From Microbulbifer sp. TB1203 (GTDB taxonomy: Bacteria > Pseudomonadota > Gammaproteobacteria > Pseudomonadales > Cellvibrionaceae): DNA of 64,000 bases. Numbering within the stretch: position 1 is the first letter of the stretch; each line of letters begins with the position of its first letter. The stretch spans positions 1,612,001 through 1,676,000 of the forward strand of contig NZ_CP116899.1 in the NCBI RefSeq assembly GCF_030997045.1. Reading direction: 5' to 3'. The position numbers and the translations under genes were made by a program. The notes beneath the pieces were generated by a model. The model was not told the DNA's origin. It saw only the letters and a program-made list of their open reading frames with translations, and searched no databases. Shown here piece by piece: positions 49,180 to 57,156 of this stretch.

Positions 49180-50940
49180 ATGATTAGAAATATAATCTGG
49201 CGGCTGGGAACGCTGATAGTTTTACTTTCATGTAATCAACTAAGTTGGGCCATTAATGATGGAATCTATACCATCACGTCCAAATACAGTGAAAAGTTGG
49301 TAGAGGTGGGTTCCGCCGATACCGCCAATGGGGCAAACGTTAGTCAATGGTCTGCAAATGGAGGCGCCACCCAGCAGTGGAAAATTTCTAATGTAGGGGG
49401 CGATGACTATTCCGTCGTTAACGTGAATAGTGGGAAGGCCATGGAGGTGTACGACTTCAGCACCGCAGATGGTGGCAATGTGACCCAGTGGGAATACTGG
49501 GGGGGTGAATCACAAACGTGGACTATCACTGATCAGGGTGATAGCTATTTTAGTTTTATCAATAAACACAGTGGCAAAAGTCTCGACCTGTTAGATTGGG
49601 ATACCTCTGATGGCGCAAACATTGCGCAGTGGGAATGGTGGGGTGGCGACACCCAACTGTGGGCACTTGATCTTGTCGGGGGCAACAACCCCAACCCAAC
49701 AAGTGTGACGTTTGAAGAGCAAGGTGGCTTTTGTGACGTGGATGGTAGTGTCGACACAAATCACTCCGGCTTCAACGGTAACGGTTTTGCTAACACTGAC
49801 AACAACACCGGTACGGGGATCACCTGGAAAGTCGAGATTGGTCAGGCCGGCAGCTACATTTTGCAATGGCGCTATGCTAATGGTGGTGCGAATGGACGTT
49901 CTGCTGATGTGCTTATTGATGGTGAGCTTCAATACACCGGACTAACTCAGGCCACCACAGGTGGATGGACAGCCTGGAGTAACAGCGAAACGGTCGAATT
50001 GTGGCTGGACCAAGGCAGCCACACAATTCGTCTGCAGGCTACTACTGCTGAGGGACTGGGCAATATCGATAGCTTGACCGTAACTGGCAGCGCCGTCAGC
50101 GTCGGTGATTGTTCCGGCTCCGGCGGTGTGAAGAACCCCCCGGAAAAGAGCGCGGGTTGCGGCAACCCCCTATCGCTTACGAACGGTAGGAACACCATTA
50201 TTAGCAGTGGTATAGAGCGCGAATACTTTGTCACCCTTCCCTCTAATTACGATCCTAATGAACCTTACCGCTTGTTTTACGTTTCGCACGGTTTAGGTGG
50301 GGTTGGCGAACATGTCTATGATACTGACTTCTTAAACTGGTTTGGCTTAAGGACCCAGGCGCTCAGGGATAATGTCCCGGCGATTTGGATCGCGCCGACA
50401 GCCATCGATCGGTGGGATCAACGCGATCATCCTTTATTTGATGACATCACTAATTTCGTAAAAAATAGCCTGTGTGTCGATACCACGCGGGTATTCGTCT
50501 CGGGCATGAGCTTCGGGGGGATGATCTCTTATTCACTGTCCACCAATCATCAGGGCGTAATTCGCGCAGGTTTCGGGATGTCTCCCGCGAACTTCAATAT
50601 TTGGTTGCCTAACCCAAAACGCACTGAACCCATCGCCTGGATGCAGACAACCGGCATGGCCGACTCCATCACGCCTTGGGATGCTGGCGGCGGACGCGGT
50701 GCGAAGTACATCGCTTTGGAGAAAGCGCGCGATAACGGATGTAACGTGCCAAACGACATTGAAACCTGGGTTCCAGGAAGTCCCTCCCAGCATTTATGCG
50801 TTAATATGGAAGGCTGTGATGAGGGTTATCCCGTGAAAGTCTGCACCTTCGACGGAGGTCACATTCACGACCATCGGGAGCCCGGCGCGGCTGAATCCTG
50901 GATTCCCGCAGAGGCTTGGGATTTCTTTATGCAGTTCTGA
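49180..50940 (+). CDS. Secreted three-domain esterase: ricin-type lectin + CBM6/35-like + CE1-type catalytic domain
   Basis: This 586-residue protein has a signal peptide (IIWRLGTLIVLLSCNQLSWA). Residues ~25-165 are a ricin-B/CBM13-type beta-trefoil with three repeats (NSGKAMEVYDFSTADGGNVTQW, HSGKSLDLLDWDTSDGANIAQW). Residues ~175-300 resemble a CBM6/CBM35 module (FEEQGGFCDVDG, WRYANGGANGRSADVLIDG). The C-terminal ~265 residues are a CE1/PHB-depolymerase-like hydrolase with nucleophile GMSFGG, a following Asp (MADSITP) and His (GGHIHDH). It probably removes feruloyl or acetyl groups from plant or algal polysaccharide outside the cell. ATG 49180 gives the best signal peptide. Confidence 0.88.
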   Translation: MIRNIIWRLGTLIVLLSCNQLSWAINDGIYTITSKYSEKLVEVGSADTANGANVSQWSANGGATQQWKISNVGGDDYSVVNVNSGKAMEVYDFSTADGGNVTQWEYWGGESQTWTITDQGDSYFSFINKHSGKSLDLLDWDTSDGANIAQWEWWGGDTQLWALDLVGGNNPNPTSVTFEEQGGFCDVDGSVDTNHSGFNGNGFANTDNNTGTGITWKVEIGQAGSYILQWRYANGGANGRSADVLIDGELQYTGLTQATTGGWTAWSNSETVELWLDQGSHTIRLQATTAEGLGNIDSLTVTGSAVSVGDCSGSGGVKNPPEKSAGCGNPLSLTNGRNTIISSGIEREYFVTLPSNYDPNEPYRLFYVSHGLGGVGEHVYDTDFLNWFGLRTQALRDNVPAIWIAPTAIDRWDQRDHPLFDDITNFVKNSLCVDTTRVFVSGMSFGGMISYSLSTNHQGVIRAGFGMSPANFNIWLPNPKRTEPIAWMQTTGMADSITPWDAGGGRGAKYIALEKARDNGCNVPNDIETWVPGSPSQHLCVNMEGCDEGYPVKVCTFDGGHIHDHREPGAAESWIPAEAWDFFMQF

Positions 50941-50983
50941 CCAAGCGAATAGGATCGACCTGTGAAGTTGATCGCTTTGACTA

Positions 50984-51021
50984 TTGAAATAGCCCTGGCC
51001 ATTTGGTCGAGGCTATTTCAA
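50984..51021 (+). terminator. Hairpin downstream of the secreted esterase gene
   Basis: A perfect 11-bp stem TTGAAATAGCC/GGCTATTTCAA with a 16-base loop starts 43 bases after the stop. It lacks a strong T-run. The rest of 50941-51196 shows no gene. Confidence 0.5.
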
Positions 51022-51196
51022 ATGTGAAATATGAATAGCTGAGAATGAAATTTGTCCGCGATCCGGCGGAATCATAATATGGCCCTAAGTAGGCGGAGCG
51101 AAGAGCGGGCACCCAGCGGATGTCTAACTTGCTAAGTTGTGCGGGTTGCCATAGTTTACTCGGTGGTTTGGTGGCTGTTGTGAACTCCAACCGTTT

Positions 51197-51311
51197 GTTC
51201 TAGGATACAGGCCACTCTATACACATTTTATGCGATTCGCTACGCTCACATTTTCCCATAAAATAAGCATGAAGCGTGCCTACCTCTAAACTCAGCGCCA
51301 TGCGCCTAGCG
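51197..51311 (+). other. Degenerate attC-like hairpin C
   Basis: Imperfect arms (TTCTAGG/CGCCTAGCG, CATTTTATG/CATAAAATAAG) enclose ATGCGATTCGCTACGCTCACATTTT, which resembles the loop of attC sites A and B. It ends in TTTCGTTATTGGC, a possible core site. The hairpin is less perfect than sites A and B, so this is a suggestion only. Confidence 0.45.
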
Positions 51312-51348
51312 GTTTCGTTATTGGCAAACAAAGGATAATAAATAGCTT

Positions 51349-51588
51349 ATGGCCTTTTCAGAATATTTCGCCTGGGCTGGGGCCGCTGTACTATTCGGAG
51401 TCATATTTTTTTACCAAATATTTGGCAGGGCAGATTCTAGGTACAAATATGGAAAAATATTTGGCCTTCCGAGTGTTACATTTGGAAACGGCTCAGCAGT
51501 AATTCCTCGAAGGGTACTTATTTATACATTTGGATTGGCAACAATATCTTTTATTGTTGCCATAGTTTTGTACGCTTATGGGTACTAG
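51349..51588 (+). CDS. Small two-helix membrane protein (cassette-like)
   Basis: This 79-residue protein has two membrane helices (WAGAAVLFGVIFFYQIFG and VLIYTFGLATISFIVAIVLYAYGY) and a short basic loop with RADSRYKYGK between them. No family is recognised. It has a plausible ribosome site (AAGGATAATAAA) and sits between two attC-like structures, at low GC compared with the core genes. Small membrane proteins of unknown role are common cargo of chromosomal cassette arrays. Confidence 0.6.
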   Translation: MAFSEYFAWAGAAVLFGVIFFYQIFGRADSRYKYGKIFGLPSVTFGNGSAVIPRRVLIYTFGLATISFIVAIVLYAYGY

Positions 51589-51604
51589 CAGAGTGCCGGT
51601 CACA

Positions 51605-51696
51605 CGTAACAGATGGCTGTTGTCACCCTTCCAAGGTCGGGATGGCCTTTCCGCTGCTCCCCAGATCCAAGTCCACCCAAAAGCCGGACGTTATTT
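51605..51696 (+). other. attC-like site E between two small genes
   Basis: Left GTAACAGATGGCTG and right AGCCGGACGTTATTTG pair as TAAC/GTTA and GGCT/AGCC across extrahelical bases. The core GTTATTT fits GTTRRRY loosely. It lies 17 bases after one small gene and touches the start of the next, the expected cassette geometry. Confidence 0.5.
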
Positions 51697-52006
51697 GTTA
51701 CGAAAAGTGATCAAATTGCCACTTTTTGCGATAGTTACTTTTTTGGTTTTTGGGTGTTCCCACTCCAGTAGCAAGGTAACTATTAAGTATCGTGAGCCAA
51801 ACTCGAACTGTAATCGGTTGGGTTTCATCTCCGGGTCAGGCCGAGATAAGTTTGAGTCGCTAAGAGAGGCCAAACTGAAAACGGCAAAGCTTGGTGGGAA
51901 TGTTTTAGTTGAATTCTTAAAAGACGAATTGTACATAGGCATCCGGCATACTGTAAGAGGAATCTACTATGGAACCGCATTCTACTGTGTGTCGGATCGC
52001 GAATAA
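51695..52006 (+). CDS. Small lipoprotein (DUF4156-like, cassette-like gene)
   Basis: About 103 residues. A lipoprotein signal VIKLPLFAIVTFLVFGCSHSS has the lipobox Cys near residue 21. The mature part SNCNRLGFISGSGRDKF...LREAKLKTAKLGGNVLVE resembles DUF4156-type lipoproteins, with a Cys pair (SNCNRLG, AFYCVSD). The start is uncertain: TTG 51695 (used here) or GTG 51707. The frame is open further upstream, but those residues overlap attC-like site E and look non-coding. Function unknown. Confidence 0.6.
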   Translation: MLRKVIKLPLFAIVTFLVFGCSHSSSKVTIKYREPNSNCNRLGFISGSGRDKFESLREAKLKTAKLGGNVLVEFLKDELYIGIRHTVRGIYYGTAFYCVSDRE

Positions 52007-52126
52007 TCATTCGCTTCAGGAACGGCCAATACTATGTATTTTTGTGCGGGGAAGCTACGCCCTATTTTCGCGCCAAAGGCACATAGTACTGTAGACTCAG
52101 CCCGTGGTACCCAATAACGAAATTTT
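52007..52126 (+). other. Degenerate attC-like hairpin D
   Basis: Arms TACTATGT/ACATAGTA and a loop GTGCGGGGAAGCTACGCCCTATTTT resemble those of the other attC-like sites. It follows directly after a small gene and ends with CCAATAACGAAA, the inverted complement of the end of hairpin C. It marks the probable right limit of the array. Confidence 0.45.
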
Positions 52127-52241
52127 TGGGAATCAATGCACCGCCACCAGTTCTAGCTACATTTAATCAGATAAGGGCGGATTTCCAGCCCGCCCCTCCC
52201 TACCACCGTACGCGCGAGACCACATAGGAACGTTTGTCGAT

Positions 52242-53429
52242 GTGAGCCAACTCAATAACGGAGAGAAATTGAGCTCAGAGAGCGAAGGCTATCAGGTTAT
52301 CATCGTAGGTGCCGGCCCGGTGGGGCTCAGTCTGGCCCTGATGTTGGCCCTGAAGAACTACAGGGTACTGGTACTGGAAAAAGAAGTGGGCACGGCGAAG
52401 CATTCCCGCGCGCCGGCCATCTGGCCCAGAACTCAGGAAATCCTGGCAGATCTGGGCGTGATGGATCGGTTCACAGAGAGAGGTATCCTGAAGCCCTCTC
52501 TGGAGATCTATGACGTGGATCGCGACACTTGCCTGTTCCGGGCGCCCCTGGAGTCCCTGTCGGATCAAACCCGCTTTCCCTGGTTGCTGATAATTCCCCA
52601 GGCCCGCACCGAGTCGTTATTGCTGGAGGCGTTGGAACAACAATCCTCCGCCACCATCCGTTTTTCGTCCGAGGTCACTGAACTCGATCAGCGGGACGGA
52701 TGCGTTGAGGTGCATTTTACTGCCCCGGCGGGCGAGTCGGTGGCGTCAGGGGACATACTGGTCGGTTGTGACGGGGCCCACAGTTTTGTGCGCCACGCCA
52801 TAGGGGCTCACCAGGAAGGCTTGACCTATGCCATGCAGGCGGCGCTGGCGGACGTTCGAATCAGTGACAGTACAGCTTTACATTCTCCCCGCCTGACCAC
52901 AACGCCGGGAATCGCTGTCGGCATTCGAATCGAGGCGGATACCTGGCGACTGATCCTGCCATTTGCCAAAAGTGACTCGATCTCACTGGAGCGGCGAGTC
53001 GAAGAGGCGGTGGAGAATCTGTTTCATCGTTCGGATTGGGAGCCGGTCTGGCGTAGCGAATTTCGGCTCCACCGTCGCATCAGCTCTGTGTTCAGTCGCG
53101 GCCGTGTTGTGTTGGCCGGCGACGCGGCTCACCTGAATAGTCCGGTGGGTGGTCAGGGTATGAACGCCGGCATTCAGGACGCGTCGCGTCTGGCGCCCGC
53201 CATTGAACAAGCGTTGCGATCCAATCCGGAGGAAACATTGCAGGCGTACGGCGACAGCCGAAGGGCTCAGATTGCCCAGGGTGTGAACCGTGTGACGGAT
53301 ATCATGACCCGCGTTCTTCTGGCCAAGCAGGGCCGTTTTATACGCTTGGCGCTGTCCGGCGCCAACCTGGCGCTGCGTGTTCCCGGTTTGCGGAAGAAAA
53401 TGCTGCGACGCATGGCCATGTTGGACTGA
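52242..53429 (+). CDS. FAD-dependent aromatic-hydroxylase-type monooxygenase
   Basis: This 395-residue class A flavoprotein monooxygenase has the GxGxxG motif VIIVGAGPVGLSLALMLAL (~20-38), ARTESLLLEAL, GCDGAHSFVRHAIG (the DG motif) and VVLAGDAAHLNSPVGGQGMNAGIQDA (the GD motif, ~290-315). Enzymes of this PheA/UbiH-like class hydroxylate aromatic or polyketide substrates with NAD(P)H. The start is GTG 52242. The very C-terminal thioredoxin-like domain of phenol hydroxylases is absent, as in shorter members. Substrate unknown. Confidence 0.87.
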   Translation: MSQLNNGEKLSSESEGYQVIIVGAGPVGLSLALMLALKNYRVLVLEKEVGTAKHSRAPAIWPRTQEILADLGVMDRFTERGILKPSLEIYDVDRDTCLFRAPLESLSDQTRFPWLLIIPQARTESLLLEALEQQSSATIRFSSEVTELDQRDGCVEVHFTAPAGESVASGDILVGCDGAHSFVRHAIGAHQEGLTYAMQAALADVRISDSTALHSPRLTTTPGIAVGIRIEADTWRLILPFAKSDSISLERRVEEAVENLFHRSDWEPVWRSEFRLHRRISSVFSRGRVVLAGDAAHLNSPVGGQGMNAGIQDASRLAPAIEQALRSNPEETLQAYGDSRRAQIAQGVNRVTDIMTRVLLAKQGRFIRLALSGANLALRVPGLRKKMLRRMAMLD

Positions 53430-53485
53430 TATGTCTCTTCGTGGCCTCACGCTAAAGTAGATCTTGTCGCTGGTTTAATACCTAA

Positions 53486-53606
53486 ATACGGAATCAAAAC
53501 AGCGTGATTATCGTCATTCCGGCGAAGGCCGGAATCCAGGGCACGGTGATTTTCTCTGGACTCCGGCCTTCGCCGGAGTGACGAATTGGATTTATTCAGA
53601 GGCGCC
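53486..53606. mobile_element. 121-bp MITE of the CCTCTGAA family (copy 3, left arm degraded)
   Basis: The inner inverted repeats GTCATTCCGGCGAAGGCCGG and CCGGCCTTCGCCGGAGTGAC and the right arm TTCAGAGGCGCC are present; the left arm is diverged. CTAA flanks at 53482-53485 and 53607-53610 match the target duplication of copy 1. Confidence 0.7.
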
Positions 53607-53692
53607 CTAAGGAGGTTTTCCCCGCGCCTGTCGATTTTTGTATGTCGCCCGACTATAAGCTCCTACTCCCTATCCAAGAAAAGGCAATTGCC

Positions 53693-54121
53693 ATGAGCCT
53701 GACCCCAGACAGAACCGAAATCGAGGCAATATTCCAGCGTCTTGCCAAGGCCCTTGCCGAGCGGGATGCCGGTGCCATTGTCGCGCTCTATGCTCCGAAT
53801 GCAGTGATTTACGATCTCGCACCCCCGCTGGGGCGTCGCGGTATAGATCGCCACAGAGTTTCGGAGTGGCTCGCGACCTGGGATGGGCCCATCCGTATTG
53901 ATGTTCGCGACCTCGATCTTACCATCGATGGCGATCTGGCGTTCGCAACGGCGTTGAATAGAATGCGCGGCCTCCAGGGTGGTGCAGAACAGGACCTTTG
54001 GTTCCGCTCCACCACCTGTTTTTGCAAAGCAGATGGGCGATGGCGCATCGTTCACGAGCACACCTCTGTACCCTTCTATATGGACGGGAGCGATCAGGCC
54101 GCGCTTGATCTTGAGCCTTAG
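53693..54121 (+). CDS. SnoaL-like / NTF2-fold protein
   Basis: This 142-residue protein reads IEAIFQRLAKALAERDAGAIVALYAPNAVIYDLAPPL at its start and WFRSTTCFCKADGRWRIVHEHTSVPF near its end. These are the classic ends of SnoaL-type ketosteroid-isomerase-like NTF2 folds. These bind small hydrophobic substrates or are uncharacterised stress proteins. ATG 53693 fits the family; an in-frame ATG 51 bases upstream adds unrelated residues. Confidence 0.82.
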   Translation: MSLTPDRTEIEAIFQRLAKALAERDAGAIVALYAPNAVIYDLAPPLGRRGIDRHRVSEWLATWDGPIRIDVRDLDLTIDGDLAFATALNRMRGLQGGAEQDLWFRSTTCFCKADGRWRIVHEHTSVPFYMDGSDQAALDLEP

Positions 54122-54135
54122 CGAGCAGGATCGGG

Positions 54136-54375
54136 GTACCACAAGTCATCTATATCAGCCTGCCGATCGCCGATGTGAACTGGACTGCCAAGTGCCCCTT
54201 GCGCTTCGAGTGGGAGCAAAGAGCGAGTGAACGTGTTGATGAAAAGGGCACCGTTGCATAGAAGACGCGAACAGTGGGGTCCAGAAGTCACGATTTCATG
54301 TACGATCGTACCACCTGGTTTGGCCAGACATATCCGGGATTTGTGCTGAAAGGAAGCGGACAGATACTTCAATAG
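54136..54375 (+). pseudogene. Decayed VOC (glyoxalase/bleomycin-resistance) family gene
   Basis: One frame reads VPQVIYISLPIADVNWTAK, the N-terminal signature of PhnB-type VOC proteins. After an internal stop it later reads SHDFMYDR, resembling the C-terminal HGFMYGRSFxDPDGH motif. The middle is missing and at least one stop interrupts it. It accounts for most of the otherwise empty 54122-54497 stretch. Confidence 0.5.
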
Positions 54376-54377
54376 TG

Positions 54378-54515
54378 CAGCTATAGGCAGCTCCCTCCGA
54401 TAAGCCGGGGCTGGGTTCGCCGTTACCGTGGCGGAGCGGCCCCAAGTTCGCTAGAGTGTCCGACAGAAAAACAACAATCTGGAAAGGAGCCCGCCCCATG
54501 AACGATCAGGTTCAT
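54378..54515 (+). repeat. Duplicated promoter/5' segment (copy 1)
   Basis: This ~138-base stretch, including TTCGCTAGAGTGTCCG and CAGAAAAACAAC, a GGAAAGGA ribosome site and the start ATGAACGA.CAGGTTCA, is repeated at 56216-56355 with scattered differences. It carries the expression signals of the gene at 54498. Confidence 0.8.
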
Positions 54516-54908
54516 CCTCCCGTTAAACAAATCAATCCCTACCTGTTGCTGTTCGTCGGCATCGCCATGTGCTCAGTGCCGCTGGTGTTTATTGGCAGGT
54601 TTCCCGAGCAATTTGCCGCGGCGCAGCTGCCCCTGTCCCTGTTTATGGCGCTGGGGGCGGGCCTGGTGGGTGCGGCCATTCCTGGCGCCATTCAGCTGAA
54701 ACTGCCGGGGGATGTGATCACCGTGACGTCGGACAGGCCGCGCCCACTGATGGACCAGTCGCCCAAGCTGAAAGGGCTGCGCTACGACTTCGGCAACCAG
54801 ATTGCCGAGGCTTCTCCCGATACAAGATTAAAAGTGGAAAAGGTCAAGGTGGTGGGACTGGGCAAGGTATGGGCGCAGGTGCAGCCCTACAGTGAGAATC
54901 GTGGCTAG
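54498..54908 (+). CDS. Hypothetical two-helix membrane protein
   Basis: This 136-residue protein has two predicted membrane helices (INPYLLLFVGIAMCSVPLVFIG and LPLSLFMALGAGLVGAAIPGAI) and a polar C-terminal domain (VITVTSDRPRPLMDQSPKL, LKVEKVKVVGLGKVWAQV). No family is recognised. ATG 54498 is preceded by GGAAAGGAG. A second copy of its upstream region and first codons occurs at 56216-56355, fused to a copy of its last codons, so the gene was once duplicated nearby. Confidence 0.6.
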   Translation: MNDQVHPPVKQINPYLLLFVGIAMCSVPLVFIGRFPEQFAAAQLPLSLFMALGAGLVGAAIPGAIQLKLPGDVITVTSDRPRPLMDQSPKLKGLRYDFGNQIAEASPDTRLKVEKVKVVGLGKVWAQVQPYSENRG

Positions 54909-55014
54909 CAGCAGTGCGGTGCACTTCGGGCTCAAACGCCCGACAGTCGCTTGGGCCGGGATTCAATGGCACTAATCAAACAGTTCAACCTGCAAAGACA
55001 ACAGAACACCCTCA

Positions 55015-55446
55015 ATGCGATCCTCCTCCATGCGACCCGCGACGGAACAGGCCTCGAACGCCTGGATCACCTTTCTCGCACATCTGCTGTTTATCCTGGC
55101 GGCCTGGACGGTTTTTATCAAATACCTGTTTCCGATCGGCTTTGCGCTGGCCAACGGGGAACCCTGGACAAGCCATATCTACTGGGACCTGTGGCCGCTG
55201 GCACATGTCTGGATGGGCTGGGCACTGCTGGCGCGCCCGCGGTATACGCGCGCACTCGCGATCGGCATGTCGGTCGTCGAGATCATCATCATCAGCATGC
55301 TATTCGCCCGCTTCCTCTCTGACCCCGAATGGTCCATCTGGCGCACCAACTGGTTTGTCAACAAGGTGTTCGTGCTGGCATGCTTTGTCCTGGTTCTGAT
55401 CACTGCCCTGAGCCGGCCCGAAACCCTGAAAGCGCGCCCGCTATGA
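55015..55446 (+). CDS. Hypothetical membrane protein with four helices
   Basis: This 143-residue protein has about four membrane helices (WITFLAHLLFILAAWTVFI, IYWDLWPLAHVWMGWALL, LAIGMSVVEIIIISMLFA, WFVNKVFVLACFVLVLITAL). It has no recognised family. ATG 55015 or 55030 could be the start. The stop overlaps the start of the decayed aldo-keto reductase gene, suggesting they were once one operon. Confidence 0.6.
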   Translation: MRSSSMRPATEQASNAWITFLAHLLFILAAWTVFIKYLFPIGFALANGEPWTSHIYWDLWPLAHVWMGWALLARPRYTRALAIGMSVVEIIIISMLFARFLSDPEWSIWRTNWFVNKVFVLACFVLVLITALSRPETLKARPL

Positions 55447-56241
55447 AAAATCGCCTCACTCGCAGACAAACCCTCCAGCTAATCGGCACCGCTGCCGCAC
55501 TTCCGCCCGGCCCGCTGCTCGCCGGCCCTGCAGAGCGGCATAAAAAGCCGATCCCCGGAACGGAACAGCGGCTCCCGGTGATCGGCATGGGCACCTGGCG
55601 CACTTTCAACGTCGGCAGCGACCCGCTGTTGCTTGACGCGCGCACCGAGGTGGTACGGGCATTTTTCCAGCACGGCGGCGGCCTGATCGATTCCTCTCCC
55701 ATGTATGGTTCCGCGCCCGACGTGATGGGTTATGCCCTGAAGCATCTCGGAAAACCCGCCAGCCTGTTTTCAGCCGAGAAGGTCTGGAGCCCGGGGCCGG
55801 CGGTTCAGCGCGGGAGCAGGTGGCTGAGCTGGCTGGACGCTGAGGCGTACAACGCTTCGACCTGGTACAGGTACACAACCTGACTGATTGGCGCGAACAC
55901 CTGGCGACGCTCCGGGATATGAAGGCCGAGGGGAAAATCGGCTACATCGGCATTACCACCTCGCACGGCCGCCGGCACCGCGAGTTCGAGGAGATCATGG
56001 CTTCCGAGGGTATCGACTTCGCCCAGCTCACCTACAACATTACGCACCGCGAGGTGGAAAGTTGCCGCTGGCGAAGGAAAGAGGTATCGCCGTGATCGCC
56101 AACCGGCCCTACGATGGCGGAAGGCTGACCCTGCTGGTGCTGGGCGCACCCTTGGCAATCCCGCTATTTACCCTACTGGCCGCGGGCGTGATCGGGCTGA
56201 TCTGGAAAAGCAATACACCTATAGATAGCTTCCTCGGGTAA
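55443..56241 (+). pseudogene. Frameshifted Tat-exported aldo/keto reductase gene with a foreign tail
   Basis: The first frame gives a twin-arginine signal (LTRRQTLQLIGTAAALPPGP), then LPVIGMGTWRTFNVG and GGLIDSSPMYGSAPDVMGYAL, all typical of exported AKRs. It shifts frame near 55810-55850; a second frame continues with DLVQVHNLTDWREHLATL and GKIGYIGITTSHG. It shifts again near 56050; a third frame reads LPLAKERGIAVIANRPYDGG. After that the homology stops and a membrane-helix sequence (LAIPLFTLLAAGVIGLIWKS) follows. The normal AKR C terminus is missing. Two frameshifts plus a replaced end mean the gene is non-functional. Confidence 0.78.
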
Positions 56242-56391
56242 GCCAGGGCGGACTTTCCGTCACCGTAGCGGACCAGCCCCAGATTCGCTAGAGTGTCCGG
56301 CAGAAAAACAACTATAAGGAAAGGACGCCACCCCATGAACGACCAGGTTCACCTTTCCGCAGGGAGAATCTCGGCTAGCAGTAATCAATAA
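56216..56391 (+). pseudogene. Collapsed second copy of the 54498 gene (promoter region, first and last codons only)
   Basis: 56216-56355 repeats the upstream region and start of the gene at 54498. After MNDQVHLS the sequence jumps to GGGAGAATCTCGGCTAGC, which matches the last codons and stop region of that gene (near 54891-54908). An internal deletion of ~370 bases has thus removed nearly all the coding sequence. An 18-codon open frame remains. Confidence 0.7.
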
Positions 56392-56418
56392 AACAAAATA
56401 ATCTCTTGGAGAGACAAC

Positions 56419-56991
56419 ATGCATGGTTTGAATAGAAAATTTCTACGAAATCCCCAGAAATTTTTAGATCAATATATAATTCTTATGCCGAGTATCGATA
56501 AAGGTTCATGGCGGTTTTCTTCAGGCCTTCAAACCTTCGACCTTCGCAGGGATAATCGAAACATCTTTGGCCGCAAGTGTTGTCTTTTAACTACTATGGA
56601 ACGAAGAGATAAAGATGTCGGAATGTTTACAAACCCTATTTATGGCAACTGGATTCCAATTAACTCCTCAGGAAGCTTTACAGCCTGTAATATAGTGGCG
56701 AATCGCGCTCCCTATTTTATTTTCACGGAGCAATTGGGCGGGTGCTCCATTGGAATTTTAAACACGAATTCACCAAATACGGTGTTTGCCCATGACCCCA
56801 ACCCAAATAAAAACAAGCTGAGCGACTATCAATTAACACTATCTGCAAAGCAGTATGACCCGAAGGAGAATGATATAAATACGTCGGGGGTTTGTTGGTG
56901 GGACGGCGTTCAATGGAATATAGGATTCTGTGTTACTTATGATTCAAGTGGGTTTTATCAACAAATAGGACAAGATAATTACACACAATAA
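56419..56991 (+). CDS. Orphan AT-rich hypothetical protein
   Basis: This 190-residue protein has no family that I recognise. It has no signal peptide at the N terminus (MHGLNRKFLRNPQKFLDQYI). It is rich in Asn, Tyr and aromatic residues (YGNWIPINSSGSFTACNIVAN, GVCWWDGVQWNIGFCVTYDSSGFY), suggesting a compact beta-rich fold. Several cysteines are present (KCCLL, TACN, GGCSIG, GVCWW, GFCVTY). Base composition is far lower in GC than its neighbours, which points to transfer. It lies between a collapsed gene copy and a MITE. Confidence 0.6.
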   Translation: MHGLNRKFLRNPQKFLDQYIILMPSIDKGSWRFSSGLQTFDLRRDNRNIFGRKCCLLTTMERRDKDVGMFTNPIYGNWIPINSSGSFTACNIVANRAPYFIFTEQLGGCSIGILNTNSPNTVFAHDPNPNKNKLSDYQLTLSAKQYDPKENDINTSGVCWWDGVQWNIGFCVTYDSSGFYQQIGQDNYTQ

Positions 56992-57049
56992 AATTGTCTC
57001 CAGACGATAGGATATAATGTCTCCAGGAAAACAGTCCTATTAATGCTAG

Positions 57050-57156
57050 AGAACCTCTGAACAGCCCATTTCGTCACTCCGACGATGGCCGGAGCCAAAG
57101 AAATCAACATCCCCTGGATTTCGGCCTTCGCCAGAATGACGATGTTCAGAGGTTTC
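57050..57156. mobile_element. 107-bp MITE of the GGAACCTCTGAA family (copy 4)
   Basis: Arms AGAACCTCTGAAC and GTTCAGAGGTTTC enclose the inner GGCCGGAGC..GGCCTTCGCC palindrome. Flanks are CTAG (57046-57049) and CTGG (57157-57160), a nearly matching duplication. It adjoins the 5' truncation of the YdeI-like pseudogene. Confidence 0.75.
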
